Below, in pieces: positions 45,331 through 57,700 of a DNA stretch of 64,000 nucleotides (its first letter is position 1; the number at the start of each line of letters is the position of its first letter). The notes beneath the pieces are model-generated. The model made no database searches. It was not told where the DNA came from and was given only the letters and a program-made list of their open reading frames with translations. The position numbers and the translations under genes are program-made. Where the stretch lies: positions 11,116,200 through 11,180,199 of the forward strand of contig WMCF01000016.1 of NCBI GenBank assembly GCA_009792885.1, read 5' to 3'. The stretch comes from Eremophila alpestris peregrina. Lineage: Eukaryota > Chordata > Aves > Passeriformes > Alaudidae.

Positions 45331-46119
45331 CCACAGCAGGAGGAAATTACTTTCAGGAGAGACAGAAAACCACACTGCCCAGCCAGCTTTGGAGAGGTCT
45401 CAGGGAGAGCAGAAAGGCCTGAAACAAGCAAAACATTTTAGAAAGAGGCATTTCTCTCCCATGGTGCCTGACTTGGGATATGGCCTGGAGACAAGTTGCC
45501 CACCAGCCTGTGCTGTTTTTGGGGACCCTGAGGTATGGCAGAGCTGTCGGTCTGGGAAGCCCCTGGAGATGCTGGTGGATGTCCTCAATGCTGGGGCATG
45601 GGATGGAGCTTTTGGTTCTCCCTGTAGCCATCCCTCAAGAGACTTATTATCTCTGCTGAGCTCCATTTAAGAGACTTTATCCCCAGGAGGGGCTCTCAGG
45701 ATTAATTAATTAAAAGTTGATAAGCAGAATGGACACCAGCTCAGAGAATGCCTTACATGCCAGTTGATGTTCCTCCCAGGCAGGATGCCTTTATTTGCTT
45801 GACTCCTTGAGACACATAGATTCCCTCCAGTCAGAGGCTGAGCTCACAGTTACCCATTGGGCTACTCAAGCCAGAGCATCTCAAATGTAGCTTTTCCTTA
45901 CAGCCTGGAAGATGCCAAGTTACTCTCAAGAATAAACCTCGGCACTGTCCTGTGCTGTGACAAGAGAAGAGCATGTTTCCTGGAGGTCCTGAAGTGAGAT
46001 CCCAGCCTGCAGGGATGAGTAGTGGGGAGCTGGTCCTGCATGCTGGGGCTGCCTGAGGCGAGTGTGCTGAGCTGGTGAGAGCTGCAGGAATGCACTGTCT
46101 CCGAGTCTGCTCGTTTGGA

Positions 46120-46300
46120 AATGGTGCTCTTTTCAACGGTTCTGTTATCAGATGGAGCATTTCCTTCATCAGTGTTAATATCCATGTAGTGAAACAATGA
46201 AAGGGCTTCCTATCAGTTCCAAATAGGACGTGAAAAGCTCTCAGCGTTAAGAGTAGAGGATGCTGGAATAGGGCAATGGGAAACGCCTGAGTCACTGAAA
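46120..46300. promoter_or_regulatory. Candidate distal GATA2 enhancer: MYB, GATA/E-box, AP-1 motifs
   Basis: CAACGG (46134-46139), TTATCA (46145-46150, a GATA site on the minus strand) overlapping the E-box CAGATG (46149-46154), and TGAGTCA (46288-46294) in an AT-rich high-complexity block about 25 kb upstream of the candidate distal start. The mammalian GATA2 -77 kb enhancer lies in the same interval; scaling by gap size puts it near here, but orthology is untested. Confidence 0.35.
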
Positions 46301-49300
46301 TGCCTCTTTGATTCCATGAGGCTGATACGTTCAAAAGGAAAGAAAAAAATAAAAGGAGAGAGAGCAGAGCTAGTTAATGATCTGCGGGACAGAGAACAGG
46401 AAGGGGCAGCAATTGCAGCGTGGGCTCTGCAGAGGGGAGTCACAGGGGGATGTCTGGCAAAAGCTTTGGAAAGTGGAGAGTGCAGCAGAAAACTGAGCAG
46501 AGTAAGCTGCCTAGTTTGTGTTCAGACTGGGGGGAAGGCATGATGGAGAAATCCTTTTCCAGCATAACCCTGGACCTCCGGCTGCCTTGGCCAGTGTGGG
46601 ATCAACGCACTGCAAAATAAACTTTCAAATCACTGTGATTTAATGGTGCCCAAAGCACTGCAGATTTGGGGTAGGGGAAGGGAAATACTGTTTTGCAAAG
46701 CACCCAAGGCCATGAGCCCACTGCTCAGAGGATCTGATCCTTTCCATGTCTCTTGTCCCAAGTGGGGGACATGCACAGCCACTTGTGTCAGAGCTGTGCC
46801 TGTAGGCAGGAGGGAGGGATTTGCTGAGGTTGGGCAGCACCTGCTGTCCTGGGGCAGAAGGAGCAGGATATCCTGAGCCCACAGAAACCCCTGGCTTGGA
46901 GTGGGGCAGGCAGCCAGGGCAACACACTTTTCTGCTCTTTGCTGTTACTGAAGGTCTCCCTGCCTGTCCCCACTGGCCAGGTGTAAATCTCAAGGCCACC
47001 AAACAAACACAGGGGCTGTGATCTGTTCTAGGTCAGAAGCTGTGGGCAGAGTTTTTGTTGTTACAGGAGGAGCTGCAAATATTTCAAACATAACCTGTCT
47101 TCTCTCTCTGTTTTGCAAACCAGCCCCAGTTGCCTGCAGGCAAACAGCCCAATGGGCATAATGGCAACTGCCTCAGTGTTCTCCCAGTGGAAATTCCTCA
47201 ATGGAATGAATTGGAAACTGTGAAGAGGAAGAGGTCAGACTTGCTTCTTTCTGGTGGTAAGAACCCTTGGCCCTACAAAGCTCAGTAAAGAGCAAACCAC
47301 ACAGAAGCAGGTTTCTCCCCACCCTGAGAAGCACCACGGTGGGCTGCATCCAAGGCTGCTCCTTGTGCAGGGTGATGGAGCAGTGCACACCCAAAATCAC
47401 TCCTCTCCTGGCTGTATGGCCACGGGTGGGATGTGTAGAGGTGTGCAGGAGTCCCTGTGAGCCTGCTTTTTAGGGCTATGTCCGGTCCCCCAAGTGGCTT
47501 GCCCAGGAGATTCCCCTGTCTCCCCGTTTCCCTCACTCCATGGGGAGCCCAGCCCCAGGGAGACCCATCTCTGGTGATGTGCAGCACACGCCATCCCACC
47601 ACAGCTGCCATTCCCACACGGGACAGGGCTGCCCTTTATGAAGGGCGAGAGGGGAGGCGATGAAAAGCCGGGGGGAGAGGCGCAAAGGCTGGAGGGAGCC
47701 CAGCGCCAGGGGCGGGGGCAGCCGGGGAAGGCTCCCACACAAAGGGCCGTCCTGTCTTCACACCTGCAGGGCGGCCGGGCGCTGACAGGGGGAATGACAC
47801 CACTGACAGCGGCTCCTCGCTGCCAGGCGCTTCAAATAAAGGCAAGCGGCGTGGTGACAGGAGACAGGGGCTTGAGAGCAGAGGGGAAGGCAGCTGATGT
47901 GGGCATGGGCTGGGGACAGGGATGGATGGAGGTCGGGCAGGTTTCTGTCCTTCTCTGTCTCTGCATGTTCAAGCCTGGACAGTAATTTGATGTGAATCCA
48001 CAGCCACGCCGTGCCCTTGGCTTTCTGTGTCATATCCAGGGCACATTTACACCCCGGACTGCAGCTGGGGCTGGGGTTCCCTGAGAACCAGTGTGCAGAG
48101 TTCAGGTGGGTGCTCAGCAATGTCCCTACCACACATGGGTGAGTTTCAGCATGGGGGTGTGGTGGGCACCCATCACCAGAGGAGGCTAAGTCCCAGCTAC
48201 CAGCCCATTCCTTGCAGCGTGCACTAAACCTCACCACTTCTAACCTTCTATCCCCAAAATACTAGTGCAGCCCAGCACTGTGTCTTGTTCCCCAGGAACT
48301 GGGGGTCTGGTGCTATGGGACTGCTTTCTCCCACTGGGGCCTGCATCTCTTGGGTCCTGCTCCCTTCTGCCTACTGTCACCGGGGTGGGGATGCCTGTGA
48401 CCACTTCTCACACATTCCCCCGTGCGTGGGGTTGAGCAGAGATTAGGGATGCTGGAGAAGGAGGGTCCTGGCGTTAGAGAGCAGGCTGTAGATGTGAACG
48501 GCCTCTCGTGTGCCTTTGAGCAGCTTGGCGTCCCGGCTGCTTTGGGGCCAGCCTGTCCGGGGCTGATCCGCGGGAGCAGCCGGGAAAAGCGGGCGGATGG
48601 TGCCCTCCGGCGGCCCCGGGGCCGGGCTCGCCGCCAGCCCGGAGCACAGCCGCTGCCGGGGACCCCCCCAGGCTCTGGGCCAGCGAACTGGGATGTCGCT
48701 TCTGTTCTTTTAGTCTGTAGGGGAGCTTACCCTCCTCTGGCATCAGCTTCTACCTGGCTTCCCGTTGGCTGAACTCCCCTCGCTGTCCCTCAGCCCGGGG
48801 AGATGCTGTGTGGGCATGAAGCTGCTCCTGTACTGTGGGGCAGACCCCTCCCTGGAGAGGAGCCGTGGGGTCCCTGCAGCCCCAGCCTCGGGATCGCCCC
48901 CAGGATCCCAGCTCCCACTCAAGAGAGACAGAGACGTCAACAGACCCTTGTCTTTAGGTTCAGGAAATCTGGGAATGATCTGGTCCTGGGTGATGGTAGT
49001 GATGGGGGGGACCCTGAGAAGGGCCTGGTGGGATGGGCAGCCTGTCGTGGGCTCTGTTTGGTGTTTGGGTGTCCCCACTGTGGCTGCTAGCACACCCGGC
49101 TTAGGCCCTGAGTGGGACCCAGAGTGTCTCTTTCCTGTCCCAGCTGGAAAGGGCTGGGTCCCTGACAGTTTTCCTGTTTGGGTTACACCCCACTGTTCCC
49201 CAGCAGCCTGTCCCTCACAGGGTGGGTGGGGAGGGCAGCTCCCCTCCTGCTGGCACCAGTGGCATTCCCCAGAACTCCTACAGGAGGAATGGAGGAATAT

Positions 49301-51030
49301 TTGGGCTGGGCAAATTAGCCACTCCTGAGGTCTGAGCAGCCCCAGAGCCCCTTGCAAGGCTTCCTGAGCCTCTGGCCCTTGGGCATCAGTGGAAGGCAAT
49401 CCCAGTGGTGGCTTGGAGGAGCCTTTCCCCTCCAGCTGGATTTGCTGCAGCAGGGGAAGGGGGAGAGGGGTGATGGGTGCTCAGAGCCTCCTTCAACAGG
49501 CTGTGCTGGCTCGGCCACACGCTCGCACCAGGCCAGCGGTGACAGATGTCTCCTGGAGCTGTCACAGGATGACAACAGAGGACGGAGGCTCCCAGCCCTG
49601 CCACACAGATGGGCTGAGGCAGGGCCGCCTTCAAAGCAAAGCATGCATGTTCCCCAGCCTGCTGGGATTACAAAGTTAAGGGCTGGCATTGTTTTCCTGG
49701 TTTCAGAGGGGGTGGATACCAGGCAGGATTAGTCTGGCAGGGTTTCCCAATGTGCTCCAAGGGGCACAATAGGACCTTGAAGAGAAGAAGCTGCACCGAT
49801 GACAGGCAGGGGAGCGTCTCTCAGCAGCCTCAGCCTCCTGACGCAGGCAGGATGTGCTCGGAGCAGGTGCTGCTGCTTTGTGCCTCTGTCCCTGCCAGGA
49901 CACCCTGCCAGAGTGCCCCAGGACCCCCCAGCACCACTGGTGCTGTGGGCAGGCAAACAGGGCACAGGCCTCCCTGCAGGGGAGAGAGGAGAGGTGAAAG
50001 GGTGGTGATCTGAGTGCCTCCCTGCTGCTGACAGTTCAGGTCACCCCTGAGAGCCCTGGAGGTCTGTGCTGCCCATCACTCACTGAGGACAGGGGTGAGC
50101 CCTTTGCCTGGGCAGTGTCTGTTCACAGAGGATGAAGCTGCTTGTATTGTGGGCCAGATGTTTGCTTTTCCATTTCTTGGTTTTATAAATTATATTTGGT
50201 TCAAGAGGAACAAAATTCACTGTTGGACTGGGGGACTCTGACAATACCTTGGAGCAGGGGGAGCCCACTGTGGCAACCAGCTTTTTTCCAGAGCATCTGT
50301 GCTGCACAAGGCCATCACTGCCATCTGGGAGACCCCTGGGATGATGGGATGTGTGGAGGCACCAGAAGAGCCAGAAAAGGAGGAACGTGCAGGTAAACAG
50401 CTATTGTGTGCATAGGGGTTCTTTCTTTTTATCATTTGCAATCAGCAGTAATTAGAAATAAAACCTGGAAAGCCACAAAACCCCTGTCTTCCTGAGCCCT
50501 GCTCTCCAGGGCTTTCCTACCCAGCCAGCCACATCAGCACTGCAAGGGCTGCTCTGTGCTTGGTGGTGCAGTTGTGGAAAGCGTGGTCACAAGGGTACTG
50601 GCAGCCTATGCAGGCAGCCAGCACTGAGGTAGCACCTTCTGCCTGAAAATGGGTCCTCTGTGGGCATGGGAGGGGGCTAGGCCTCCTCTGGGGGCTGGGG
50701 GCAGCGGTCAGGCAGAGTAGATGCAGTTCCAGGAGCAGGGTTGTTGGGAGGGTATTACATGCAGGGTGTTGTTTCCCTGGGCAGGGAAACGCCCTGAGCA
50801 GGCACTGGGCAGGGGGGAACCTGTGTCCATACATGGAATTTCCCCAGGCTGCTCTCCTGCTCTGTGCAGGCCCTTTTGTGCCTGGTCCATCATGCTCCTT
50901 CTTATGAGATTTTTGCTGGCGTCTCAGTCCCCAGAAGCCGGATCTAACTGAGTAGAAACATGTACCTGAACAGAGCTGCAGAGGTCAGCAAAGCAGTGCC
51001 AGGGGCATTTACTGCAGCACAAGGAGCTGC
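46300..51030. other. Intergenic, no gene recognised
   Basis: CpG-richer patches at about 47640-47840 and 48520-48690; otherwise no supportable feature. Open frames over 100 codons here have no recognisable protein signature. Confidence 0.55.
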
Positions 51031-51034
51031 TGTC

Positions 51035-51765
51035 TCAGTCAGCTGCAGTGATTGCCTGGGCTCCTTGCTGAAACCACAGCCTGGCAGCACCAGCTTTTGT
51101 TTGCCTGTGATAACTTCTTAGCTCTGATAACTCGTTAAGTGGCAGGGAACTTGACTGTGTGCCATCACCTGCCTGGCCACGCTCTCCCAGCACAGGTCAG
51201 ACATGGGCTTGGCACCTTCCTGCTCTGCAACAGCCTGTGCCTGCTGAATGCAGGTGCCATGGATTCACCCAAGCTGCCCCTGCAGAGCCTCTGCCATGCT
51301 CTCAGCAGGGCCTGCCACGTGCTGAGGCACTGCCAACCAGGCTGAGAATCAAAGAAGCTCAACACACCTCAGGCTTCCTGTCTACCTAGCCTCAGGATGA
51401 CTGGCCTGGAGCAGAGACACCAGACTCGGCTTGGGCTGTCTCTGGGGTGGCTCCAGGCTGCCAGCATGGTCTCATGGAGCAGCCGGAGCATCCGTTGGGC
51501 TGCATGGGGCTGACATGCCGTGTTTGTGAAACCCGCCGCGCTTGCGGTTGACCAAAGCGCTGAAATAAGCCCGTCCGGAATTGGTGCACTGCTCTGTATC
51601 CTGATGTGGTGAGCAGCTCCGACTGGTGAGGGTGGGGGCAGCCCCACTGGGGGGACTGGTGGCAGCGGGGCTGCAGGAGCTTGGCAGCACCGGCACGAGG
51701 GCCACGTGCAGGGCCCCGCCGGAGCCCGGAAAGCTCAGCCAGGCACTAACGGAACTGTGATAAAA
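51035..51765. promoter_or_regulatory. Candidate distal haematopoietic enhancer with E-box, RUNX, GATA, ETS and MYB motifs
   Basis: E-box CAGCTG 51040-51045; RUNX-type ACCACA 51073-51078; paired TGATAA in direct repeat at 51108-51113 and 51125-51130; then RUNX-type TGCGGTT 51543-51549, E-box CACGTG 51703-51708, ETS-type CCGGAA 51726-51731, MYB-type TAACGG 51747-51752, TGATAA 51758-51763. All factor classes of the stem-cell 'heptad' are represented. About 30 kb upstream of the candidate distal promoter. The two sub-clusters may be separate elements. Confidence 0.35.
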
Positions 51766-51779
51766 ATGAACGTGACCAG

Positions 51780-54700
51780 GACAGCAGTGCAGGGGAGATT
51801 AATGTCAGATTGTCAGAGGGGAGGAAACTGAGGCAGACAGCACTCAAACAGATACTGGAGCACACCGTGGGGGGGAGAGAGGGGGAAAGGGGTAGATGCT
51901 GCTTTTCTCAGCATTGCTGCATCTGCAGATCTGCATCCTCCCCTACAGCCCTTGAGGAGAGAGGAAAGGACAAAGGGTTTACCTGAAGTGTGTCTATCAC
52001 TCTTGTCAGCCCTGTCCTGCAAATTCTTCCACCTCTGCAGGTGGGGGACCTGCCCCTCTGTACCAGCCTGAACAGGAACACCAGCACTGCTTGCTGCCTG
52101 AGACCTTGATGTACATCTCTTGTGGGTCCCTGCCCAGGCCAGGTTTGCTCTGCTGCCTATCAGCAAAGCTTTGACTGTGATGGGAGCACACTCTGCTGCA
52201 AGAAGGTGCTTCTCCATGGCTGTGCGAGGAGCAAAGCTCCCCTCGTCATTCGTGTCAGCTGCTCCAGCCTTGCCCACGGTGCCAGAGAAAGACTGGTTGT
52301 TCAATATCTCCCCCAGTGCCTGGTCCCTGGTATCACCACAGCTTCTTCAGGACCTCACAGCTTCCAACTATGCAGGTACACGAGCCTCCCAGAGGCCTCC
52401 TTTGCTCCATCGGCTTTGCTGCACTGGTTCTCTCTCTGCTTTCCTTGCTGATCTGTCTGGTGCTCTTTCCCACCTGAATGAGGCACTCCATGTCCTTACC
52501 CAGCCTCTAGTGCCTCACCTTCCCTCCCGATTCCCATCTGTGCCCTGGGCACTTTGTATGTGTCTCCCAAAAAATGTACCCAAGCCTCTTAATATCTGCC
52601 CATGACATCATAGCAAACAAAAGTCTCACTGGGATAAACTGGAGAAAAAACAGCCCCAAAGCAAGGCTTAGTAAGTAATTACAGGAGCTGGGGTCCAGCG
52701 GGGCTATGTCCACCCTGTTCACAGCTTTGCCCTATCTCCCGCCCTCATCCTTCCCATTTCTGCCCTGCATCCCTCTCTGCATGCCGAGTCTGGGGTTCAG
52801 CTCCGTGCTGGCCCGGCCGAGCCAGCAAAGCCCCTCGAAATGCCAGCCCAGAGTGGGCCGAGGCAGGGAACCAGGTTGTCCCTTTGTCCCCGCGGCGGGC
52901 GAAGCACGGGCCTACAGGGACCCCTGGTGGCGGCCGGGAGCCGGGGACCTGCGGGGACAGCCCCGCATCCCGCGGAGCTGAGTGCCTGCGTCCCGGGACC
53001 TGCCACGCTGGGACCTCAGAGCAAGGAGTGGGCTCCTACCCACAGCGTCCCCCGAGCAGCCGCAGCTCCTGCTTTGCTGCTGCAAGAAGGAGAAGGGGAA
53101 CCAAGGACTTTTTTCTCCCCTGGGCTGGATGAAGTGTCAGGGAGAGGCGTTTTCAATCTCAGTCCCTTTCTAATCGGGTTTCCTTCTTCCCTCCTCGCAG
53201 GTCTGTCGGGGAGTGGTTGGAGGGGCTGGCTGCAAGCACATGCTCCTGTGCTGGCCGAGCTGTTGCAAAGGTGATGCTTGCTCCGGGTTGAGAGGCTGGA
53301 GGTGGACAGTGCCAAGTGGGAGCTGACAGTCCTGGGCACAGACAGCAGGGGTAGGTGACAAAATCTTCTTCTGCGACCAGTCAAGGGTAAATCATGTAGG
53401 AGCAACAGGTGCAGTGCCTGTCTGGGCTGCCTTGTTCCCTTCACTACATGTGTTGAGTGTCCAGGGATGCTGGATACACATGATGAAAACTGAAATCCAC
53501 TTGCAAGTCATCAGTAAAGTGTAAGGATAAAAAATTTGGACACTGTCCTCCAATAGAATTGTTGCTAGTTCATAAAGCTGCCATGCGAAGGCACTCTGTG
53601 GCACAGTAACTGGTGTCCCAAAGGAGCAAACGATGGTCCCTGTTCTAGTTCTCTGAGATGGGAATGTCCCAAGGTGGAGGTTACAGCCAATCTTGTGGGC
53701 AGAGCTGACCTAGGGCCCCGCATGGGCCGTGCAAGCAAAGGCAGGGGGCACTGCGGGCGCAGGAACCAGCAGGGATGGGGTGAGAAGGGAGGGCAGGCAG
53801 AGTGCAAGCCCAGCTGGCTGCCCCTGGGATGGGTATCCTCCTGAGTTCCTGGCTCCTGCTGCTCATGCCCTGCTCCCATCACTCACAGAGGTGGTGCTGT
53901 TCACAGGGTACTCTCAGACGGCTGGCTGGGATAAAGCTAGGAGGTTTTTGCATCAACCCACCTGCTGGAGAGCTGCAGCCTGATTCAGAAGGGAGTGTCA
54001 TTCATTTATCTGGATGATGAGGAATCCTTCAGCCCCTGTGGTTTTGTCCTATGAGCTCCTTTTCAAACAAGCCAGGTGTTATGTATCCCAAACAACACCC
54101 CATGATATGAAGGACCAATCAACAAAGGACACTCAGCTAGGATGCTCACTCTGATGCTCTGGTTGTATTATTTCTTTTTTACCTTAGCACCTCAGTAATT
54201 CATCTACCTAGAGCTGGTACTCACTTGATCCTCCATTCCTCAGCTCACACCTTGTCCCTTCTAACCCACATCATGTGGATGTGCTCTTTCATCACCAGCT
54301 TCTCTAAATCCTCCTCATAATCCCCTTTAAATGCCTTGAGATTGTATAATCACCCTGGGTGCCAAAGAGGCACACAGGACGCTACACAAGAAGTGTGTTG
54401 GTGTGCACACTGAGCAGCAGAGAAGTGTGGTTTTGGCTGCCTGGGACCCTGAGCAGCTGGATTTGGCTGAGGACACCATCCTGCCTTTTAGTGGCAGCAG
54501 CCCTGGGGGTTGGCCCTGAGCTTATCTCTGTCATTTCCTTCACCAGTCCCTTTTTCTCTTTGCACAGCAGGTTTACCAAAGGGATGCCAAGTATCAGCTT
54601 CCCCCATCCCTGTTCAGAGCCACTGCCACTGTGATGCTGCTCTGTGGGCAATGAGCATGAAAATTTCTCCATGGGAGGCTATTTGGTAAACCAACATCTC

Positions 54701-57700
54701 TGGACTTTGGTCCAAGCCCAGCAAGCCCTGGACCACTCCAGTCAGGACCAGTTTAAGAGTCAAAGGACAAGAAGTACCCATGGTCTTTTTGCTTTTGTAC
54801 CTGGCTGAGAGCAAAATGTTGCCCTAATGACAAGCTCCAGGTAGAGCCTTCCTTGCACAGCCACTCCATAGCCTTGTACAGTCAGGAGCTGTGAAGGACG
54901 GGGGAGACCACCAGGCTGTGTCTCCAGCAGCTGGGTATGGTGGTCAGAGGCACAATGACATGGAGGCAGCCAACAGAGCCTGCATGCCTGAGCCAGTATC
55001 TCCCTTTGGTGGGGAGGGACCCAACACAATGTGCAGTGTGGCTCCTGCTTTAGCTGTGAGCTCACAGCTTCTCTGCTCTCTGCCTCTGTGCTCTCCGAGG
55101 TGTTGGGGGCAGCTCCTCTCTTTTGAGCGTCCCATGACGTGCAGAACTCAGAGACGTGGGATACTCCCAGGTCACTCTTTCTTGGGGTTGGCTTTCTCCA
55201 GCCTGTGCTGTCAGGCTGAGGCAGCTGCATCCCTGCTGGCCAAGTGATGCTCTGCACCTCACAGCTGTGCCTCATGAGCCACTGCCATGCTCAGCCCTCA
55301 TGTCCCCATGGGAGAAGGATGATCCCCGTCATCTTTGGAGCCCCTGGCAAAACAGAGGCTTCAGGCTGGGCACTAGAGAGAGCCACACAAGTGACACAAA
55401 TGGAGGACATCCCCTGACACCAGAGCCATCAAACCTGGGTCTGCCATATCAGGTAAGGCCCACATTGACCCTCTTGGTGCTCCTCCAGCTTCAGTGTGAA
55501 TGGCTGCTGTCCTTGGGAGGAAGAGGAAGCTCAACAGTGCAAGTTGGAGCCCTGCACAAGATGGCAGTGGGGCTGGGCAGGGAGGATGGAGGTCCCAGCG
55601 AGCCCACCATGGCCCCAGTGAGATGGGCTCCCTTGGCTGTGCCTCAAGGCCCTGGAGCAGCCCCAGGAGGAGCTCCCTGTGCCCTGAGGACGTTTCCTGT
55701 TTGCTGCCCATGCTGAAGCATCGGCCCTTCAACCGCCACCAGTCCTCTGCTTCCGGCAGGGGCTCCCGCCCGGAGCCCCCCTGCATTATCAGCTCACCAG
55801 ATGCCTTTTTCAGGATACTGTGGTAAAACTGTGCCGGGCAGGCGCTGTCATTTGGGGTTTTCTCTCATGTCAGCTTTGAAGACAAATTGGATGAGGAGGA
55901 GCAAGAAAGGGGGAAAGAAAAAATAATAAATTTAAGCAAAAAAAAAAAAAAAAAAAGAAAGAATGACGCTCGCTGCCATCCTAGGCCAGAGCTGACCCAT
56001 GTGCCAGCGTGGCAATGGGTCCCCCAAGCGGCGTGGCCAGCAGTGGCCGGGGACAGGGCAGGTGGGGTATCCAGCATGGCAGTGCCACTCCCCTGGCACT
56101 GTCGGCCTCTAGTGGCAGTGGAGGCAGTGAGGTGCCATTGCAGCCCCCTGGGCCTCATGGGCCCACATTGGGATCTCCCAACCCTCTGGGCACTGCCACC
56201 CCCTGGGACACGGTCCTCATCCCAATGCTGCTGCCTGGTAGGACATGATCCTCCTCTGGGATACAGCCCACCTTGCACTGGTGAGGGAGTGGGTGCTGGG
56301 AAAGAGGATATAAGATATCCCATATCCTTTGGCCAGAAGCAGCTCAAACTGGCCAAAGCAGTCTCTGGGTCTCTGGTTTAAAGTCACCAGATGATGCTGA
56401 GCAGCTGACAGACTGGGTAGACTGGGAACCAGTCAGGATTACTGGGAATGGAGGGAGGGAAATGGTGAAACAGCAGGTGGGAAGTCTGTCTTTCCATCTG
56501 TGGAGCCTGGCAGGGAATGTTCACCAGGTCTACCATGGGTATGGAGTACCCAAGGTTGTGGGCCCCACTGCAGGAATGGTCCATGGACAGATGAAGGGGA
56601 CAGACCATGGATGCTGTTTACCCTGAGAACTTGCCAAAACTCCGTGTGTTGGTGCAGGGTGTGCACAGGTGTGATGAGGGTGTGCTCCCTGAGGCTGTAT
56701 TGCAGCAGGCAGCATTAAAGCATGACTGCTTGCGTGTGCTCCAGCTCTGCTTCCTGCTGAAGTGTCAGGGTCAGGTGGGCTGGAAGAGAGGTTGCTAAAC
56801 CAGGCATGCTTTGTAGGTGCTCCCCCAAGGTGTACAGAGACGTGGCAGTCCCAGAGCCAACCACAGACCTGCAGGATTTGCTCCGAGTTGAGCCCAGTGA
56901 TTTTCTTTTGTTGGATGAAAAACAAATAAAAAGGTGGTTGGTCCCTGCAGAGCAGAGGGGAGGTGTCAGCATGGGGAGGAGAGAAAGGGTCAATGGTATG
57001 AAAGTAGTACTGGGCTATCCCCACCCACAGAGGATGGATGAGGGGCTGGCTAGGGCCAGAGGCTGTGGGTGGGAGTTTCCATGCACCTATTATAAAACCT
57101 GATTTTCTTTCCAGCCCTTGAATTCGAGCATCCACTGGAGGATAGACTGGATGTCCTGGGCTGGTCTTCAGGTCTAGATTTTCCCTTGGAAGACAGTAAA
57201 CAAGAAGTCAAAGAGGGAGAAGCTGTTCCCTGGCTGCCTGGGACCTCCAGGAGAAGCTGTGGGTATCACGCTGGTGAGCAGGGGAGGTGTGGGAAGGTGG
57301 TGGGAGCAGTGAGATCCCTGTGCAAAGCAGGTGGCTGTGCTGTGCTGGGATCTGAAATCATGGCTGCTCGCTTTCACCGGCAAATCTTGCATTTGTGTGG
57401 TTTCCTTTTCCTTCTGCTCTGTACACTTTTTTTTCTTCTCTGCATTTTGTTCCTTTTGCTGCAGAGGCAAATTTCAGCCCTTCCAACCTTTTGGTTGCAA
57501 ACTGTGCACAGGAATAAAACTAAACACAAACTCCCAGAAGGGCTCAGCTTTAATTATATGTGAGATGTTAATCTGTTGGAGGGTCTCAAGTGCTCCCATA
57601 TTTGAGACTTTCTTTTCCTTCTGCTGTTCTGCAATTCCCCTGGCAGATGCCTCCCAACTCCTAACAACCTCTCCAGGCTATTTTCTCCAAGCAAGATCAC

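Noticed and set aside
55887..56381. Lysine-rich open frame starting at an EEEQERGKEK-like segment
   Set aside because: The lysines come from the A19 run; the rest has no protein signature.
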